Below, one piece after another: positions 21,256 to 32,396 of a DNA stretch of 64,000 nt. Under the pieces are notes generated by a model. It was not told where the DNA came from. It saw only the letters and a list, made by a program, of their open reading frames with translations, and searched no databases. Where the stretch lies: contig CM038468.1 in NCBI GenBank assembly GCA_021464415.1, positions 31,608,969 to 31,672,968 on the forward strand. The letters run 5' to 3'. This DNA is from Lonicera japonica (lineage: Eukaryota > Streptophyta > Magnoliopsida > Dipsacales > Caprifoliaceae). The position numbers and the translations under genes were made by a program. The stretch's first letter is position 1. Each line of letters starts with the position of its first letter.

Positions 21256-23045
21256 GCGCCGAAAATACTTCCGTGCTTAGGTACCCAAGTGCAGGTTGTC
21301 AAGTTATAATACTTGGTAAGTCCAAGTGTCGAACCACAAGGATAGTCGGAAAGACAATGTGGTGATTAAGTGTCCAAGGCTTTTTTTAAGAGAATATGAT
21401 TGGTTGATTTTAGTTGTTTATTTTAAAGTCTTGCAATAAAAATTAAAATGATGTAATAATAGATGAGAAAAGGCTAAGGCATTATAGAATTCATTTGTTT
21501 TGCAAAATTAAGTAAAATCAATCTCATTCAAAGTTCTCAATGCAATTTCTAAGTGTTGAATATAAGGGTGTGGAGCAAAAGCAACTCATTCCCATATAAA
21601 TGCCATATAAAGAAAGGGTGTAAGCAAATATCAACACAAGTGTATCTCTCATTTTTATCTTGTGACAAAGGGTGTGAAGCCAGTGCAACCCATTCCCACA
21701 TAATATCAACCAAGATTCAAACTTAAAATACACAAAAAGAAAAGGCATAAATTTAAACTAGGCATTTAAGAACTCATTGTTAGTTTCTCCTAAGCAAATG
21801 ACTTGATTATGAAAATGGCCAACTACAAGGAGTTTAGCTCGATAAATCATAACATTTCATTTGTCTAAGATTGGGAGGTCCAGGTGGAGGTCAAACAGTC
21901 ATATATAGACTTATTTGATAAATACAAATTGAATACTTAAAATGATTAATGAAGTTGTTTATGACATAAATTTAAAAGATCCTCTTTGGCAACACTTTAA
22001 CTAAGAAAATGATGAGTCTTAAAATCACATAAAATGTAGAAAGCACTCAACATATCATTAAAGCATTTAAAGATTAAAATCTCAAATTTATGGTGTTTCC
22101 ATGAATATCAAAGACTAATCATGCTTGGCAATGAAAAGTATCTCATTCAAAGAAATAATGGACATAGGCTAGTAAGAAATACACAAGTGTATCATTTTCT
22201 CATTAATGCTTGAGATATACATATACAATGCATACAAAGTCAAATCATCATATGAAAATTATCTTACTAGCTTATGAATGGTTGAAAAAATGGAGAAGTG
22301 AAAGATTCAAAAAGTATTTAACAATACTAACAATGGAATGAGAATTGAACTTACATAATTAATGCATTGCAAATTTCATCTTTTGGCCTTAGCAAAGAAA
22401 TTTACTCCATAATAAATGTAGAGACAAGAATTATCAAAGTGAACTCCATTTCTCTCTCTAAAAAAATAACTATTACAAACTCTCTATAAATTGAGAAATG
22501 AGAAGTAATAAAAGTACCCTCTCCAAAACAACAACGAAGACTATAAATAGGAGAGATGTGTTGGATGCTTAAAAATAAACAATGCTTTTTATTTTTATTT
22601 ATTTATTCATTTTTTTATTTTTATTTTTGGTGGAAAATTTCACTTTCTTGGATGCTCTTTGGTCACATGGACATGGAGACTTTCTTTCTTGGATGCTCTT
22701 TAATCACATGGACATGGAGACTTTCTTTCTTGGATAGACTTTCTTTCTTGGATGCTCTTTAATCACATGGACATGGAGACTTTCTTCTTGGATGCTCTTT
22801 AGTCACATGGAGAATTCCACTATTGTATTAAATACAATATTTCTTGAAATCTAAATACACCAAAATACACACAAAATGTGCCTCTCCAAGCATTGTTAAA
22901 TACAAAAGTGCTACGAGACTAATCGCAAAATAAGTTGGCAAAACGTGTAGTTTTAGAGAAATAAACGCGTCAAACAACTCCGAAAATGAGCGTATGAATG
23001 ACAATATTAAGCGTTTATCAGGCGGCTTAAAAATGTGACTCCTAA
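21256..23045. other. non-coding repeat-like region
   Basis: No coding frame. The beginning (GTACCCAAGTGCAGG, GTCGAACCACAAGGATAGTC) has the look of a widespread plant retroelement end, and ACGCGTCAAACAACTCC near 22,965 may be its other side. I could not define borders. Confidence 0.25.
22648..22812. repeat. 41-bp tandem repeat, about four copies
   Basis: Units of the form TTCTTGGATGCTCTTT followed by -ATCACATGGACATGGAGAC recur four times, with an inserted 18-bp partial unit (TTTCTTGGATAGACTTTC) in the middle. Confidence 0.85.
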
Positions 23046-23089
23046 TAATTATGAGATTGAAAGATTGGGCTTCAAGGCAAGCCCAAAAC

Positions 23090-23200
23090 GCCATGGGCTG
23101 AGTTGGTATAGTGATAGGCCTAAAAATTGAACCTCGGTTCTCCCAATCTCATTGGGATAAGGCCACCCAAAAAGGGCCCACTTGATGAAGTATGATAATG
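23090..23200 (+). mobile_element. possible tRNA-derived SINE head
   Basis: GAGTTGGTATAGTGAT resembles a polymerase III A box and CCTCGGTTCTCCCAATC resembles a B box, about 30 bp apart as in tRNA-derived SINEs. No target duplication found. Confidence 0.3.
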
Positions 23201-23204
23201 TAGG

Positions 23205-24432
23205 TTTGAATTCATGGGGTCAATTAGTTTATGTTTTCCTTTGGATTTGATTGATTAGTATGCTATTTTTTATCGTTTTCATTATTAATTTATGGGTTTG
23301 ACCGATTTGGGAATATGGTTTTGAAGTTGTTTGCTTTTTAAAAATATATAGATATTAAGTGTAATTATTTTCATAATTAAACATTCAAAATTAAAATTAA
23401 AGAAAATTTTTAAAATTTGAATTTAGCACTCAATATTCACTATTCAACAATCAAAGGTTAAAAAAAAAAAATTCACTGTTGAACCAAGTTTTGGAACTGA
23501 GTGCCTAAAATACATCCTCAATGAGTTAATTTTTGACCCATTGTGAATTGAACAGATGAGTTTTATTTTATATTGTTTTTCTCATTTAGGGTTCATTATT
23601 GATTTGTTCTACAAGATTAGTAGTGTTTATAAATGGACCTAATTTGGATTGTACGCGTTCATAATGGACATGATTATCAGCTTTAGGCAATGGCACCGAT
23701 AGAAATAATGATTATTAGATTTGGTTGATTGATTAATGTGTTACTTATATAATTTATTTATTTTCAAAATTCTAGTCAAGGACTAAAGCTAGCAGAAAAT
23801 TTTATAGATTGACGTGTTTCCTAATTAACGTGTTACTTGTTTACTCTTTAATTAATTTTTTAATTGTATTGATAACGTATATTTGGTTATAACGCGGGCG
23901 TTTGTCGCTCTTCACTTTGAAGAATTTGGGTCTCCAACTCTCCATAAAACTCAAGAAAATATTGTTTTGACTTATCCTTTTATTTATTTAGGGTTAATTC
24001 TTGATAAAGATTAGTGGTGTTAAGAATTCGTGTAGTTTGGATTTAAGCCTTTGGGTTGCTTCAATTCAGGCTGCTGCAATTAAATTTGGTGTTTGCTAGT
24101 TGCCGATTGAACTGAATAGTCCGTTATATAAGGCGTGCCTTATTTTGGTTTACACTTGAAATGATTGAGTTCCTTGAAAATTTTTGACATAGTTAACAAA
24201 TATGAGAGACATGGTTTTTGGATTTCTTGAAAAAGAGAAAGAAGTGCTCTAAAGCAAGTTGTAACATGAGAATTTTATGCAGTCAAAGAGCACAAAAGGT
24301 GAAAAAATATGGATTCATGTGCATCTTAATGTTTATGTGCCAATAGATTTCCTCACAATATGAAACAAAACACTAATGATCACTAGTAAACTGTTACACT
24401 TGGCTCCTTCTGTTATTCTTCTAGCAGCACAG
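23205..24432 (+). pseudogene. decayed plus-strand copy of the coiled-coil family (mostly intron)
   Basis: Blocks at 23,530-23,660 and 23,970-24,060 match 50,780-50,890 and 51,240-51,320 in order (for example CTACAAGATTAGTAGTGTTTAT). Near 24,395 a pyrimidine-rich TTATTCTTCTAGCAG acceptor, preceded by ACTTGGCTCC, is followed by only a few exon bases before a transposon-like sequence begins. No reading frame survives. Confidence 0.45.
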
Positions 24433-24615
24433 TAAGGGCCCGTTCGGTAGCATTTTTAAAGGCCCGTTTTTGTTTTTGGAGGCCAAAAATATATAAAAAA
24501 TGTGTTCTGTGGGATATTCACAAAAACACGAAAAATATTTTCGGAAATTTTATTTTTGATATTATTTTTTCCAAAAGTAATATTATTTTTGATAGAAACA
24601 CGTAAGGGAATGCAA
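24433..24615. mobile_element. hAT-like MITE fragment
   Basis: Starts TAAGGGCCCGTTCGGTAGCA, a form common at ends of small plant hAT elements. The other end is not recognisable. It lies exactly at the family splice acceptor. Confidence 0.3.
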
Positions 24616-24664
24616 TGAGGAAATTTTATTTCTTTATATTGTGCCAACCTCTGTTTTGCAGCAA

Positions 24665-25525
24665 TATGTCAAGTTTCGATCCTACGTTGTTCCAAGAAGT
24701 CATGACGAATACCTTACAAAGAACGATGAGAGAGGAATTGGGTGGCTTTAAAGAGCAGGTGGATGAGATGAGTGAGGAATTGAGGCCAATGCGTTAAAGG
24801 TCAATAGAGTTGAGAGCACTCAAATTAAACAATCTAGCAAGTCATGTAGTGCTCAAAGAAGTGGGAGACTGCAGCCTAGAGAAAGGAGGGCTGAGAACGA
24901 TCCTAATAATTTTTATCAAGATAACTTTGACGACGGGGATAGCGACGTTGATTCAGTAATCGCTAACCGACAGAATGGTAAGCAGTTTGGTAGAGGAGTT
25001 AATCGGGAGAACGACAACATGAATGGGATAAAAATAAAGATTGCATCATTCCAAGAGAATAATGACCCCAAGGCCTATCTTGAGTGGGTCAAGAAAGTAG
25101 AGTTTGTGTTTGCTTGCCATAATTACTCCGAGTAAAAAAATGTGTAATTGGCGGCTATTGAATTTTTTGATTATGCATTTGTTTGCTGGGATCGCTTGAT
25201 GACAGAGCAAAGGCGTAGTGATGAAGGGTCTGTCGAGACTTGAGATGAAATGAAGCGGCTGACGAAGAAGCGGTTTGTACCAGATCACTATTATTGGAAA
25301 TTGTACTAAAAATTGCAAGAGCTTACACAAGGGAATCGTAGTGCTAATGAATACTATAAGGAGGTGAAAGTCGCCATGATTTGGGCTAAGGTTGATGAGA
25401 ATATAAAAGCTACCAAAGCGAGGTTCTTAAGTGGGTTAAACCGAAAAATTGCTAATGCAGTTGAACTGCAGTCGTATGTCAAGATTGAAGATATGGTTCA
25501 CACAGCAATTAAAATAGAGAGATAG
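24665..25525 (+). pseudogene. gypsy gag
   Basis: ATG at 24,665 (MSSFDPTLFQEVM); a stop after 43 codons, then further stops near 25,134, 25,148 and 25,242. The central ENNDPKAYLEWVKKVEFVF and the stretch LQELTQGNRSANEYY are the retrotransposon gag domain. No intact zinc knuckle is seen downstream. Gag would build the particle; this copy is dead. Confidence 0.8.
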
Positions 25526-25939
25526 TTCAAGAGGAAGGGTATTTTCAAGCCAAGTCAGAGTTCTTATTCTACTCCATGAAAACAAAGTCCGTGAAAAAAG
25601 GACGATAAAGTAACCACTCCGAAACCAAAAGTTGATTATAAATCAGAAGTTCCTAGTGGAACCCAAGCTAAGGTAGCCTCTAACATCACTAATACTCCTA
25701 CTACCCGAAACAGGGATATTATTTAATGAAAGTGTTAAGGGAGAGGCCACGTTTTCACTTAATGCCCGAACAAGCGAGTAATGATGCTTCTGGATAATGG
25801 GAAATATGAGACAGATGAAGAAGGTGCTGAAGCTGTGCCACCTTTGGAGGATATTGAAGAAGATGAGAGCACTATCCAGGGCGAGTTGTTAGTTACAAGA
25901 AGAGCCCTTAGTGTGCAAGCAAAGGAGGATAAAAAGTAG

Positions 25940-26343
25940 CGTGAGAATATATTTCATACTAGGTGCCTAGTGCTAGGTAAGGTGTGTAGTTTAGTGATAG
26001 ACGAAGGTAGTTTCACTAATGTGACTAGCACGACAATAGTGGAGAAGCTAGCATTGTACACAACTACGCACCCAAGGCCTTACAAACTGCAGTGGTTGAA
26101 TGATAACGGTAAAGCGAAGGTGAACAAACAGATTTTGGTGTCCTTTAGCATTGGTAAGTACGAGGACCAAGTGCTTTGTGATGTGGTCCCCATGCAAGCT
26201 AGCCATATGTTGTTGGGGAGGCCGTGGCAATATGATAGAAGAGTTAGATACGACGGCTTCACTAATAAATACACATTTAAGATGAACAAAAAAAAATCAT
26301 TCTTGCACCTTTACCGCCACAGCAAGCCTATGCCGATCAGTTG
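25940..26343 (+). pseudogene. gypsy aspartic protease region
   Basis: The reading CSLVIDEGSFTNVTS corresponds to the protease active site of this gypsy type, where the canonical motif is IDxGS/IDGGS; here a Glu follows the Asp. MLLGRPWQYDRRVRYDG is the conserved C-terminal block. A lysine/arginine-rich linker (26,375-26,450) follows. Confidence 0.75.
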
Positions 26344-26636
26344 AAGTTGTAAAATGAGGAGGAGCAATGGAGAGTTGAAAAGAAAAAGAAAGAGAAAGAG
26401 AGTAAGTGAGGGAAAAATAAAAGAGATTGAGAAAAAAAAAAGTAGAATGGAAAAACCAGTGGCTATTGAGAGCCAGTTTGAGAGGAGGCAAAATAATTTC
26501 TATACGAGAGTTAGTAAAGTAAAAAGAGCGATACTTTATAATCAACTTCTTGTACTTGTATACAAAGAAGCGCTTTTGAATACTAACAAACTAAATTCTT
26601 CTTTGCTTAGTGTTATTATCTCTTTGTTGTAGGATT

Positions 26637-27113
26637 TTGGTGACGTCTTTCCAGAGGATACGCCAAGCGGGTTACCACCCATCCAAGGAATAAAGCACCA
26701 AATTGATTTTGTAAGCGGAGTGTCCATTCTAAATCGACAAACCTATAGGATTATTCTGGAGTAAACGAAGGAACTTCAACGGTAAGTAATAGAACTACTG
26801 GAGAAAGGGTATATGAGAGAGTATGAGCCCATGTGCGGTGCCAGTTTTGCTAGTGCCGAAGAAAGATGGAACGTGGAGAATGTGCGTGGATAGCAGGGCC
26901 ATAAATAATAGCACGATAAAGTATCGTCACCCTATTCCACGTTTAGATGATATGCTTGATGAGTTGCATGGGTCTAGTATATTCTTTAAAATTGATTTGA
27001 AAAGTGGATACCATCAAATTAGAATGGAAGAAGGTGATGAATGAAAAACAACATTTAAAACTAAATATGGGTTATATGAGTGGTTAGTTATGCCTTTTGG
27101 TTTGACTAATGCT
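26637..27113 (+). pseudogene. gypsy reverse transcriptase, first half
   Basis: FGDVFPEDTPSGLPP leads into [31 protein letters not shown] and [14 protein letters not shown], the fingers and first palm motifs. The frame ends at MPFGLTNA where the copia LTR begins. Stops at 26,761, 26,785 and 27,042 replace sense codons. Confidence 0.88.
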
Positions 27114-28414
27114 TGTTAAAGTGATATACTAAAAGCCATGATTTTATTATTGTTGGTTCTGATATATAGACTCGGTTTTGCTTTTTAATGAGAATCTTTA
27201 TGGGCAATGGTTGCATTATATTTTTTTTATTTAAATATTGTGCATTTGTGTGTCTTTTATTCCATATAATAGATGATTTGGTGTGTAGAGTATAGCTTAC
27301 ACACAGAGGTTCATATCATCGGTTCTTGTGGAATATAAGTTCATTGGTTCACGGTCTTAGATGGAATTGGACAACCATCAGTAGGATTGTAGCACAAGTT
27401 TTAGTAGTTTATCTTGACTACAGAAAACAGTACAGTTTTAACTCGTTTTGCTAGTACACTTTGTGTGTATTGAACAGGACCAATTTAGGTTAATTGTTTT
27501 TATACTGACTATATAAAACAATTTAAAATTCCATGGTTATTATGATTACTTATGCTCTTAATCTTGAAATAATTAATAGACATATATATGTAGTGTTTGT
27601 TGTTTTGACTCATTAAAAGTGAGATTCATTTATGGATCAATAATTTTCGTGAAATGGATGGCGACACTATATGTATGATGAATATTAATTATTGACGGAA
27701 TCCACGTCCCGGTATAGGGATTGATGGTAACCCCTTGAGAAGCTTATAAGTTTTGATCATGTCAAACCCTGCAGGTGGATTATGTTAATCCGACATGTCA
27801 AATAAGTTAAGTGGTATGCTCAAGGATTAAGAAGTCATTTAAATATAATTGTCAGTAATTTAATTTTAAATGACGGTTATCTGAAATCTTAACGTGGGGA
27901 GAATAGTAAGTATTTAATAACAAGGAGCTCGAAATATAATTTTGAGATAAGGATGGGAGTGCAATTATAATTCTTTAGTGGTGTGAATTATAATTTATGG
28001 AAGGAATCAATTCTTAGTCGAATTAGGATTCCAGGTTTCAATAGTAAGCCCAAACATTTATTTCTCCTGAGGGTCCCTATCGTAGCCTTACATATATGCC
28101 AGCCTTGCCTCTCCTCTCGACACAATAATTCTCACGAATTTAGGGTTTGTGCCGTAGAGAGTAAATAATGAGATCTTGGTGATACCGCAGCCCACACTCG
28201 GTACAGGATTGCACGGTGTAAGGAATACGATAGAAGATCTTGAGGTTCTATCGAGCTCGTGTTCTCAATTCGCCTCCATTAACCCTTGTTCGTGCTGAGA
28301 CGAGATCAAACCAGAGAGATCTCGAAGGTAAAATTCGATTCCGCACTAGGGTTTTACATAAAATTTTTGTTCGGTCTATACGCAATATTAAACGATTCTG
28401 GAACTAAGTTTCCA
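27114..28414 (+). repeat. 5' LTR of the nested copia element
   Basis: Begins TGTTAAAGTGATATAC and ends AGTTTCCA. A short frame in it (27,983-28,168) also occurs in the 3' LTR and is not a gene. Confidence 0.92.
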
Positions 28415-28435
28415 TCAATTAGTATCAGAGGGATT
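28415..28435 (+). other. degenerate primer-binding site
   Basis: TTAGTATCAGAG near 28,419 differs from the initiator-Met primer site TGGTATCAGAG at two positions. Confidence 0.6.
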
Positions 28436-29954
28436 GATTTTTATTTAATAATGCGTACGGATTGAACTAACCATGTTGTCCAGTTTAAATCGATTCATGC
28501 ATATTGTTAATGGGTAGAACATAGAACTCGTTAGCCCTTGTTTTGCAGTGTTCTTGTCCCGCTATTATGGTCACGTAATTCTGTTTTATGTGATTGGATC
28601 CCACGATGGTTTTATTCATGGTTACTTTAATGTGCGTGATGATTTAGTTTTATTCATGATTGTAATCGTAAATTTATTTTAGATCAGTTATGTGAACTCT
28701 TTGAACAGAGGCATAGGATCTGTGTAAATTAATTCGATTTTGATTTCGATATATTAGATCAGTTATGTGAACTCCTTAAATAGAGGCATAGGATCTATGT
28801 AATTAATTTCGATTTCGATTTAAATAGAATAGTTCATGTGTGAACTCCTTACATGGAGGCATAGGACTTTGTATCTAAAGACTATTGTCTCTTTAACGAA
28901 GATGGGGCAGAAAGTTGAAGAGCGCATTTTCACCACGGAGATCGATCCCCGTCATAGTCAACGAAGTGACAACATTGGTCATGGCAGTTTCCTAACGAAC
29001 TGGGGAGAAGCTTAGACCATAATAACAGGGATTTATTTTTTCCTTATTATTGAATGGTTTGATGTTTTGTGTGATTGTGTGTTTGGTAGTGTATGTTTAA
29101 TTATTAGGTTTCCTTATAATTTTGGACAACATGGATATATGACCACACATAGATCACGTTTTGTTTAATACTTGTCAATTAATAATTGGGTATATAAATG
29201 TAAGTATTGTGCAATTGCAAAATTTAAGTTTTGTTCAAAAGGCGGTAAAATAATTTTATTGCACATAGGTCTTATGTTTCATACCCTTGTATTCTAATTG
29301 ACTAGAATTGAACATTTTTTTTAACCCTCAGTTAATAATGTTTTAAATACTAAGTGGGTGAGGGATTTTTTTACATAAATATCCCATGGTCTCCATCATT
29401 GATTTGTAGATGATATAATTTATTCTTCGTGCGAGTTATAGTGCTCACCTCCATATCGGAAAGAATAGATTGTGAAATCATTGTACAAATTTCTTTGAAA
29501 GATAATTTAAATGATGTGATTTATTTTTCGTGTGGGTTTTAGTACCCACCTCCATATCGGAAAGAATAAATTACAGAATCATTGGATTAAATTAATATGA
29601 TGGTATACACTTAGATATAAATAATAGCATGCTCTCCAACTGAGTCTCTACTATTATTTATAGGACTGAATGAAGTCAGCTATTTGAATTTTATTTGACA
29701 ATAAAGAATTGTCTAGATAGTATACGTTACTTGACAATAAAGGATTGCCTAGATAATAAAATTTAATAGGTTTGGACCTGTCTAAAAAATAATGAATAAT
29801 AGATGACCTCACTAACGAGGCATATTTTTCAAAGTTTAGACTGCTGGCGAATACTTTTTAAAATGGTAGAGGGTACTATAGTTAAATATAGTGTTCAAAA
29901 TTGTTATTGCCCATTATAATTTGTATTATTATTATGTGATTCTCAGAATTTAAA
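28436..29954 (+). other. long untranslated leader with internal repeats
   Basis: Three copies of a block with GATCAGTTATGTGAACTC and GAGGCATAGGATCT (28,681-28,875), and two copies of one with CACCTCCATATCGGAAAGAA (29,440-29,480 and 29,545-29,580). A further doublet has GACAATAAAG-ATTG-CTAGATA (29,697-29,760). No reading frame. Such leaders may hold packaging or translation signals. Confidence 0.6.
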
Positions 29955-30923
29955 ATGGCTGACTCTTTCAACCCACTTTCTATTATACTCAACCAAAACA
30001 AATTGATTGGACCTAATTATATTGACTGGAAAAGAAACTTGAACATTGTGCTTACTGCTGAAGAGTACAAGTTTGTGCTCACTGAGGTTTGTCCAGAAGA
30101 ACCTAGTGAGGGGGCGGCCGAAGAGGAAACCCAGGCTTACCGAAAGTGGAAAAAGGCTGATGAGATGGCGCGGTGTTACATTTTGGCTTCTATGTCAAAT
30201 GTGCTGCAACATCAGCATGAGTCTTTAACCACGGCCTATGACATAATGCTGAACCTCAAAGATATGTTTGGGGATCAGGATCGTGCCGCAAGGCAGGTTG
30301 CGATGAAGGACCTCATGAACACAACAATGGCTAAAGGAACCCGAGTTAGGGATCATGTTCTGAAGATGATTGGTCTTCTGAATGAACTAGAGATCCTTGG
30401 AGCTGAAATCGATGGGGAAACTCAGGTCGATATCATTCTCCAGTCGTTGCCGGATTCATTTAAGGGATTCCGACTGAATTACAACATGAACAAGTTTAAA
30501 TATTCGTTGTCGGAACTTCTTAAAGAACTCCAAGCAGCTGAGGGACTCCTTGGTAAGCCAGCTAGTGCCCTGGTGGTTGAGAAAGCTTCTACTTCTAAGC
30601 CTAAAAGCAAGAAGAAGAAGAAGAAGAAGAAGAAGAAGAAGAAGAAGAAGAATAACGCACAAGCTGCAGTCCCACAAGGAGCAGCACGTGCAGCAGTCGC
30701 TGGACCTCAAGGAGGAGTGAAAAAGCCAGTGGGCAAGTGTTTTCACTATAAGCAGAAAGGGCACTGGAAGAAGGATTGTCCCCGTTTCCTAAACCGCCAG
30801 AACAATGGAGGTAAATTTCATTTATTAGTTGTTGAAACTTGTTTAGCGGTCCGATCTACCAGTACCTGGTGTGTAGATTCGGGACCCACTAATCATGTCT
30901 GCAATACTTTGCAGGGGTTCTAG
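29955..30923 (+). pseudogene. copia gag and start of protease
   Basis: ATG at 29,955, 322 codons to a TAG. The gag core includes LIGPNYIDWKRNLNIVLTA and VLQSLPDSFKGFRLNYNMNK. A lysine run of about fifteen residues is encoded by an AAG microsatellite (30,611-30,651). The knuckle reads CFHYKQKGHWKKDC: the second cysteine has become tyrosine. The last codons hold the protease motif WCVDSGPTNHVCN with catalytic Asp present and the usual Ala replaced by Pro. The TAG at 30,921 replaces a codon in an otherwise continuous polyprotein. Confidence 0.88.
30611..30651 (+). repeat. AAG microsatellite inside gag
   Basis: About thirteen AAG triplets coding lysine. It expands the basic linker before the zinc knuckle and creates a leucine-run shadow frame on the other strand. 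Confidence 0.9.
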
Positions 30924-32396
30924 GAAACAAGACAACTTAGGAATGGAGAAATTTATCTACACATGGGTAATGCTACGAAGGTGGCAGCAGTTGCAGTAGG
31001 AGATATTTATCTTCAGTTTAGTCATGATAGAATTTTAGTTATTAAGGATTGTTTATATGTACCTTCCATTAGAAGGAATTTAATTTCTGTTTCTAGATTG
31101 GTTGAGGACAAATATTTTGTTCATTTTAATGATAAATCAGTTATTATTAGAAAAAATAAACAGTTTATTTGTTCTAGTACATTGGTGAATGATCTTTATA
31201 TAATAAATCCTGACTAGTCTAAATTGCAACTATACGAGTTGAATAACACTAATAGTTTACCAATTAAGAGAAAGGAACCTTCAAAGATGAATCAAACATA
31301 TCTTTGGCACTTACACCTTGGTCATATTAATCTAAAAAGAATTCAAAGACTGGTTGAAAATGGGCCATTAGGTTCATTGGAAGTAGAGGCACTTCCAGTC
31401 TGTGAATCCTGTTTAGAAGGTAAAATGACTAAGAGACCATTCTCGGCAAAAGGCTATAGGGCTAAAGAACAGTTAGAACTGGTTCATTCTGATTTGTGTG
31501 GTCCCATAACTGTCCAGGCTAGAGGTGGCTTTGAGTACTTCATCACATTCATCGATGATTACTCAAGGTATGGATACATTTACTTAATGCGACGAAAGTC
31601 TGAAGCCTTTGAGAAATTCAAAGTATTCAAGGCAGAAACGGAGAAGCCTCTAGGAAAATGTATCAAAACACTACGATCAGATCGTGGTGGTGAATATCTC
31701 TTAGGAGAGTTTAGGGAATACTTGTCAGAGAATGGGATTACATCCTAGTTGTCTGCACCGGGTATGCCACAGCAGAATGGTGTAACATAAAGAAGGAATA
31801 TGACTCTTATGGAAATGGTAAGATCTATGATGAGTTATTCAGACTTACCTGATTCCTTTTGGGGATATGCTTTAGAAACAGCAGCATATATTCTTAACTT
31901 GGTGCCATCAAAGTCAATACCTACTACACCCATAGAATTGTGGACTGGGCGTAAGCCTAGTTTGTGGCATATTCGGATATGGGGTAGTCCAGCACACGTG
32001 CTGAGAGGTAATGCGGATAAATTGGAGTCAAGAACAGAAGTGTGTTTCTTTGTTGGATATCCTAAAGGAACCAAGGGTGGCTTATTTTATAATCCTCGAG
32101 AACGAAAGGTTATTGTTAGCACCAATGCCAAATTCTTAGAAGATGATTATATCATGGACCACAAGACCAGAAGTAGTGTTGTTATAGAGGAGATAAGAGG
32201 AGAAAAAGTAGGGCACAATTTGTCTGTACCTTCAGTACAAGAGGAAGTACCATAAGAGATAGATATTATCCCATTACCTCGTCATAGTGGGAGAATTGTT
32301 GATGCTAGTGCACAACCTGAACGAACCACTAACACGCAGGTTCCGGAACCAACACAGGTTCCCGAACCAACGCAGATTTTCGAACCAGCACAGCGT
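30924..32396 (+). pseudogene. copia protease end, integrase and linker
   Basis: Same frame as gag throughout. WHLHLGHINLKRIQRLV and CESCLEGKMTKRPF give the HHCC zinc region; HSDLCGPITVQ, FITFIDDYSRYGYIYL and LRSDRGGEYL show the DDE core, with NGVT before its last Glu turned into a stop (31,788). Stops at 31,215, 31,746, 31,788 and 32,253 interrupt it, but there is no frameshift. A short repeat EPTQ-VPEPTQ lies in the linker before reverse transcriptase. Confidence 0.88.

Larger units (their letters stand above)
24616..27113 (+). mobile_element. Ty3/gypsy retrotransposon, left part (5' LTR missing)
   Basis: The element starts only some 50 bp before its gag ATG; no sequence matching the presumed 3' LTR (37.7-38.28 kb) lies to the left, so the 5' end was deleted. 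It carries gag, protease and the first half of reverse transcriptase, then is interrupted by a copia element at 27,114. It resumes at 35,437. Confidence 0.88.

Noticed and set aside
27983..28168. 61-codon frame repeated at 35,005
   Set aside because: It lies in the copia LTRs and is copied only because the LTRs are.
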